In this document: positions 4,431 to 6,185 of the stretch, piece by piece
Layout of the letters: each line of letters begins with the position of its first letter
How positions within the stretch are numbered: the first letter of the stretch is position 1
Assembly (NCBI GenBank): GCA_003250175.1
Contig: QKHD01000152.1
Coordinates: 1 to 6,185 of the forward strand
Origin: Helicobacteraceae bacterium
Lineage (GTDB): Bacteria; Campylobacterota; Campylobacteria; Campylobacterales; SZUA-545
Reading direction: 5' to 3'
DNA length: 6,185 nt
The notes under the pieces: model-generated
The model's input: the letters and a program-made list of their open reading frames with translations, nothing else
What the model was told of the DNA's origin: nothing
Databases searched by the model: none
Made by a program: the position numbers and the translations under genes

Positions 4431-6185
4431 ATGCACAAACCCCTGCTTATCGAAATCGGAGTCGAGGAACTCCCCGCCATTCCCCTCATTAAAGAGCTGC
4501 CCCAGATCAAAAGCAAATGGGAAGCACTCTGCCGGGAAAACAGCCTGGGATGCGACGTTACCTTCCACTACACCCCCAGACGCCTGATCTTCTGGCACCC
4601 CAACTTCCCCCTTCATCAGCCCGACTGCGAAGAGGAGCTTTTCGGTGCCCCGGTGGAGATCGCCTTTAAAGACGGCAAGCCGACCCCGGCGGCCCTTGGT
4701 TTTGCCAAAAAAGCCGGTGTGGACATCAGCGAAGTGGGCCGTGCCGACAAGAGCGGCAAAGAGGTGCTCTACTGCAAAAAAATGAGCAAGGGCCAGCCCT
4801 CCGAAGCCCTGATCCAACCCATGCTGGAGAGCTTCCTAAAAAGCCTCAGTTTCGGCCGCGCCATGCGCTGGGGAAGCCTGGAAGAGAGCTTTATCCGCCC
4901 CATCCGCTGGCTAACCGTGCTCTTTGGCAACGACGTGGTGCCCGTTAGCCTCTATGGCGTCACCTCCGCCGACCACACCTTTGCCCACCGCTCCCACGCC
5001 TACGAGCCGCAAAAAGTGGAGAATCCGGAGCACTACCTTGATTTTCTGCAAAAGCGCGGCGTTATCGCCGATGCGGCCAAGCGGGAAGCGAAGATCATGG
5101 ACGACTTCACCGTGATTGAAAAAGAGGAGGGCATCCTGATCGAGAAAGATCCGGAGCTGCTGGCGGAAGTCGTGGCGATTACCGAATTCCCCACCGCTTT
5201 CATGGGCAGTTTTGACGCGAAGTTCCTGGAGCTTCCGGACGAGGTCATCATCACCTCCATGAAATCCCACCAGCGCTACTTCCCCGTCTTTAAAAACGGC
5301 AAACTGACCAACGCCTTTATCGTCGTGGCCAACAGCCTCACCGACGACGGCAGCCTCATCGTGGCCGGAAACGAAAAGGTTCTGCGCGCCCGACTGGAAG
5401 ACGCCCTCTTCTTCTACCACAACGACCTGGCCAAGGGCCTCTCCTCCGAAGGGCTGGAGCGGGTCATCTTCGCCGAAGGTCTGGGCAGTCTGCACGACAA
5501 AACCTACCGCGAACACGCCATCGCCTCCGAAATCCAGCGCCACCTCGACCTGGACGACGAAACCTACGGCAAGGTTTACAACGCCGTGCAGCTTAGTAAA
5601 AACGACCTGCTTACCGAGATGGTCTACGAGTTTACGGAGCTGCAGGGTGTGATGGGCTACTACTACGCCCTGGCGCAAAAAGAGGACGAAGAGGTCGCCC
5701 TGGCCCTGAAGGAGCAGTACATGCCCCTGGGTGAAAACGGCGAGCTGCCTTCCACCCACAGCGGTGCAATCCTCTCCTTGGCCACCAAGCTGGACAACCT
5801 GATCGGTCTCTTTAGCACCGGCAAGATCCCCACCGGGTCCAAAGACCCCTTCGCCCTGCGCCGCGCGGCCATCGGCCTGATCCGGATCATCGTCGACAAA
5901 CAGTACCCGCTGGACATCGCCAAGATCATCACCAAGGCGTCCAAACAGTACAACGACTACGATCAGGAGGGTCTGATCCGCTTTGTCTACGACCGCATTG
6001 CCCAGATTAAAAAAGAGGTCAACCCCTCCATCATCAACGCGGTACTCTCCTGCGGAGACAAAAACATCACCGACATCTTCAGCCGTATCGACGTGGTCGA
6101 CGCCTTTACCAAGCGCAGTGACTTCGGCGATCTGCTGGCGATTTTCAAGCGCGTAGCCAACATCACCAAGGACTTCGACCTGGCC
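4431..6185 (+). CDS. glyS: Glycyl-tRNA synthetase beta subunit (3' end outside window)
   Basis: GlyS is the tRNA-recognising beta subunit of the bacterial alpha2beta2 glycyl-tRNA synthetase, which charges tRNA-Gly in the cytoplasm; the alpha subunit GlyQ carries the aminoacylation core. The window holds 585 codons with no stop, of a family usually about 660-690 residues, so about 80-100 residues are missing. Family blocks in order: EIGVEELP (8-15), TPRRLIF near 50, MRWG (145-148) then RPIRW, KSHQRYFPV (278-286), GNEKVLRARLEDALFF from 313, EFTELQGVMGYYYA (ending at 413), KDPFALRRAAIG from 471, and IFKRVANI (571-578), the beginning of the C-terminal DALR-type anticodon-binding part. ATG 4431 follows a GAGGA ribosome site at 4422-4426 and gives the standard N-terminus. 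glyQ is not adjacent upstream, unlike the glyQS operon of many other bacteria. Confidence 0.97.
   Translation, partial: MHKPLLIEIGVEELPAIPLIKELPQIKSKWEALCRENSLGCDVTFHYTPRRLIFWHPNFPLHQPDCEEELFGAPVEIAFKDGKPTPAALGFAKKAGVDISEVGRADKSGKEVLYCKKMSKGQPSEALIQPMLESFLKSLSFGRAMRWGSLEESFIRPIRWLTVLFGNDVVPVSLYGVTSADHTFAHRSHAYEPQKVENPEHYLDFLQKRGVIADAAKREAKIMDDFTVIEKEEGILIEKDPELLAEVVAITEFPTAFMGSFDAKFLELPDEVIITSMKSHQRYFPVFKNGKLTNAFIVVANSLTDDGSLIVAGNEKVLRARLEDALFFYHNDLAKGLSSEGLERVIFAEGLGSLHDKTYREHAIASEIQRHLDLDDETYGKVYNAVQLSKNDLLTEMVYEFTELQGVMGYYYALAQKEDEEVALALKEQYMPLGENGELPSTHSGAILSLATKLDNLIGLFSTGKIPTGSKDPFALRRAAIGLIRIIVDKQYPLDIAKIITKASKQYNDYDQEGLIRFVYDRIAQIKKEVNPSIINAVLSCGDKNITDIFSRIDVVDAFTKRSDFGDLLAIFKRVANITKDFDLA

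Noticed and set aside
4351..4587. Plus-strand open frame of 78 codons starting before glyS
   Set aside because: It overlaps glyS in another frame for most of its length, starts at a non-ATG codon and shows no ribosome site.
4911..5759. Long minus-strand open frame (282 codons) opposite glyS
   Set aside because: glyS is certain on the plus strand; the antisense translation is Val/Gly/Phe/His-rich and matches nothing.

Overview
The window reads as an ordinary, tightly packed bacterial chromosome segment with moderately high GC. Codon use, gene order and the GlyS sequence look like a Campylobacterota member of the sulfur-oxidising, higher-GC kind (Nitratifractor/Sulfurovum-like). That placement is an inference from memory of family sequences, not a search. 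I see no mobile element, CRISPR array, tRNA or rRNA.

Layout: (1) bases 2-184 hold the 3' end of an unrecognised plus-strand gene whose TAA stop is interleaved with the stop of the next, convergent gene. (2) Bases 181-1511 on the minus strand form a three-gene unit, read right to left: an exported protein with a central hydrophobic helix and a beta-rich C-terminus, a 76-residue unrecognised protein, and a small thioredoxin-like protein with a CxxC site. The last two genes overlap by ATGA. (3) A 64-base divergent promoter region (1512-1575) separates that unit from a plus-strand gene (1576-2484) for an all-helical, CHAD-like protein with a probable TTG start. (4) Bases 2465-4279 on the minus strand form a second three-gene unit, read right to left: a 279-residue helical protein of unknown function, a stand-alone cyclic-nucleotide-binding-fold protein, and a YjbQ-family protein. 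The first two are joined by TGATG and the last two are one base apart. Its 3' end overlaps the CHAD-like gene by 20 bp tail to tail. (5) A 151-base divergent intergenic region (4280-4430) holds a 12-bp perfect palindrome and two short inverted repeats. (6) glyS, the glycyl-tRNA synthetase beta subunit, starts at 4431 and runs off the right edge after 585 codons.

How the genes work together: GlyS is housekeeping translation machinery. The thioredoxin-like protein probably handles thiol-disulfide exchange, and its coupling to the 76-residue protein suggests shared expression and possibly a partner relationship. The helical protein plus cyclic-nucleotide-binding-fold pair looks like a small sensing or regulatory module without a DNA-binding domain; its ligand and output are unknown. 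I did not find a convincing new large system. The most interesting parts are that module, the odd helix-plus-beta exported protein and the palindromic glyS upstream region.
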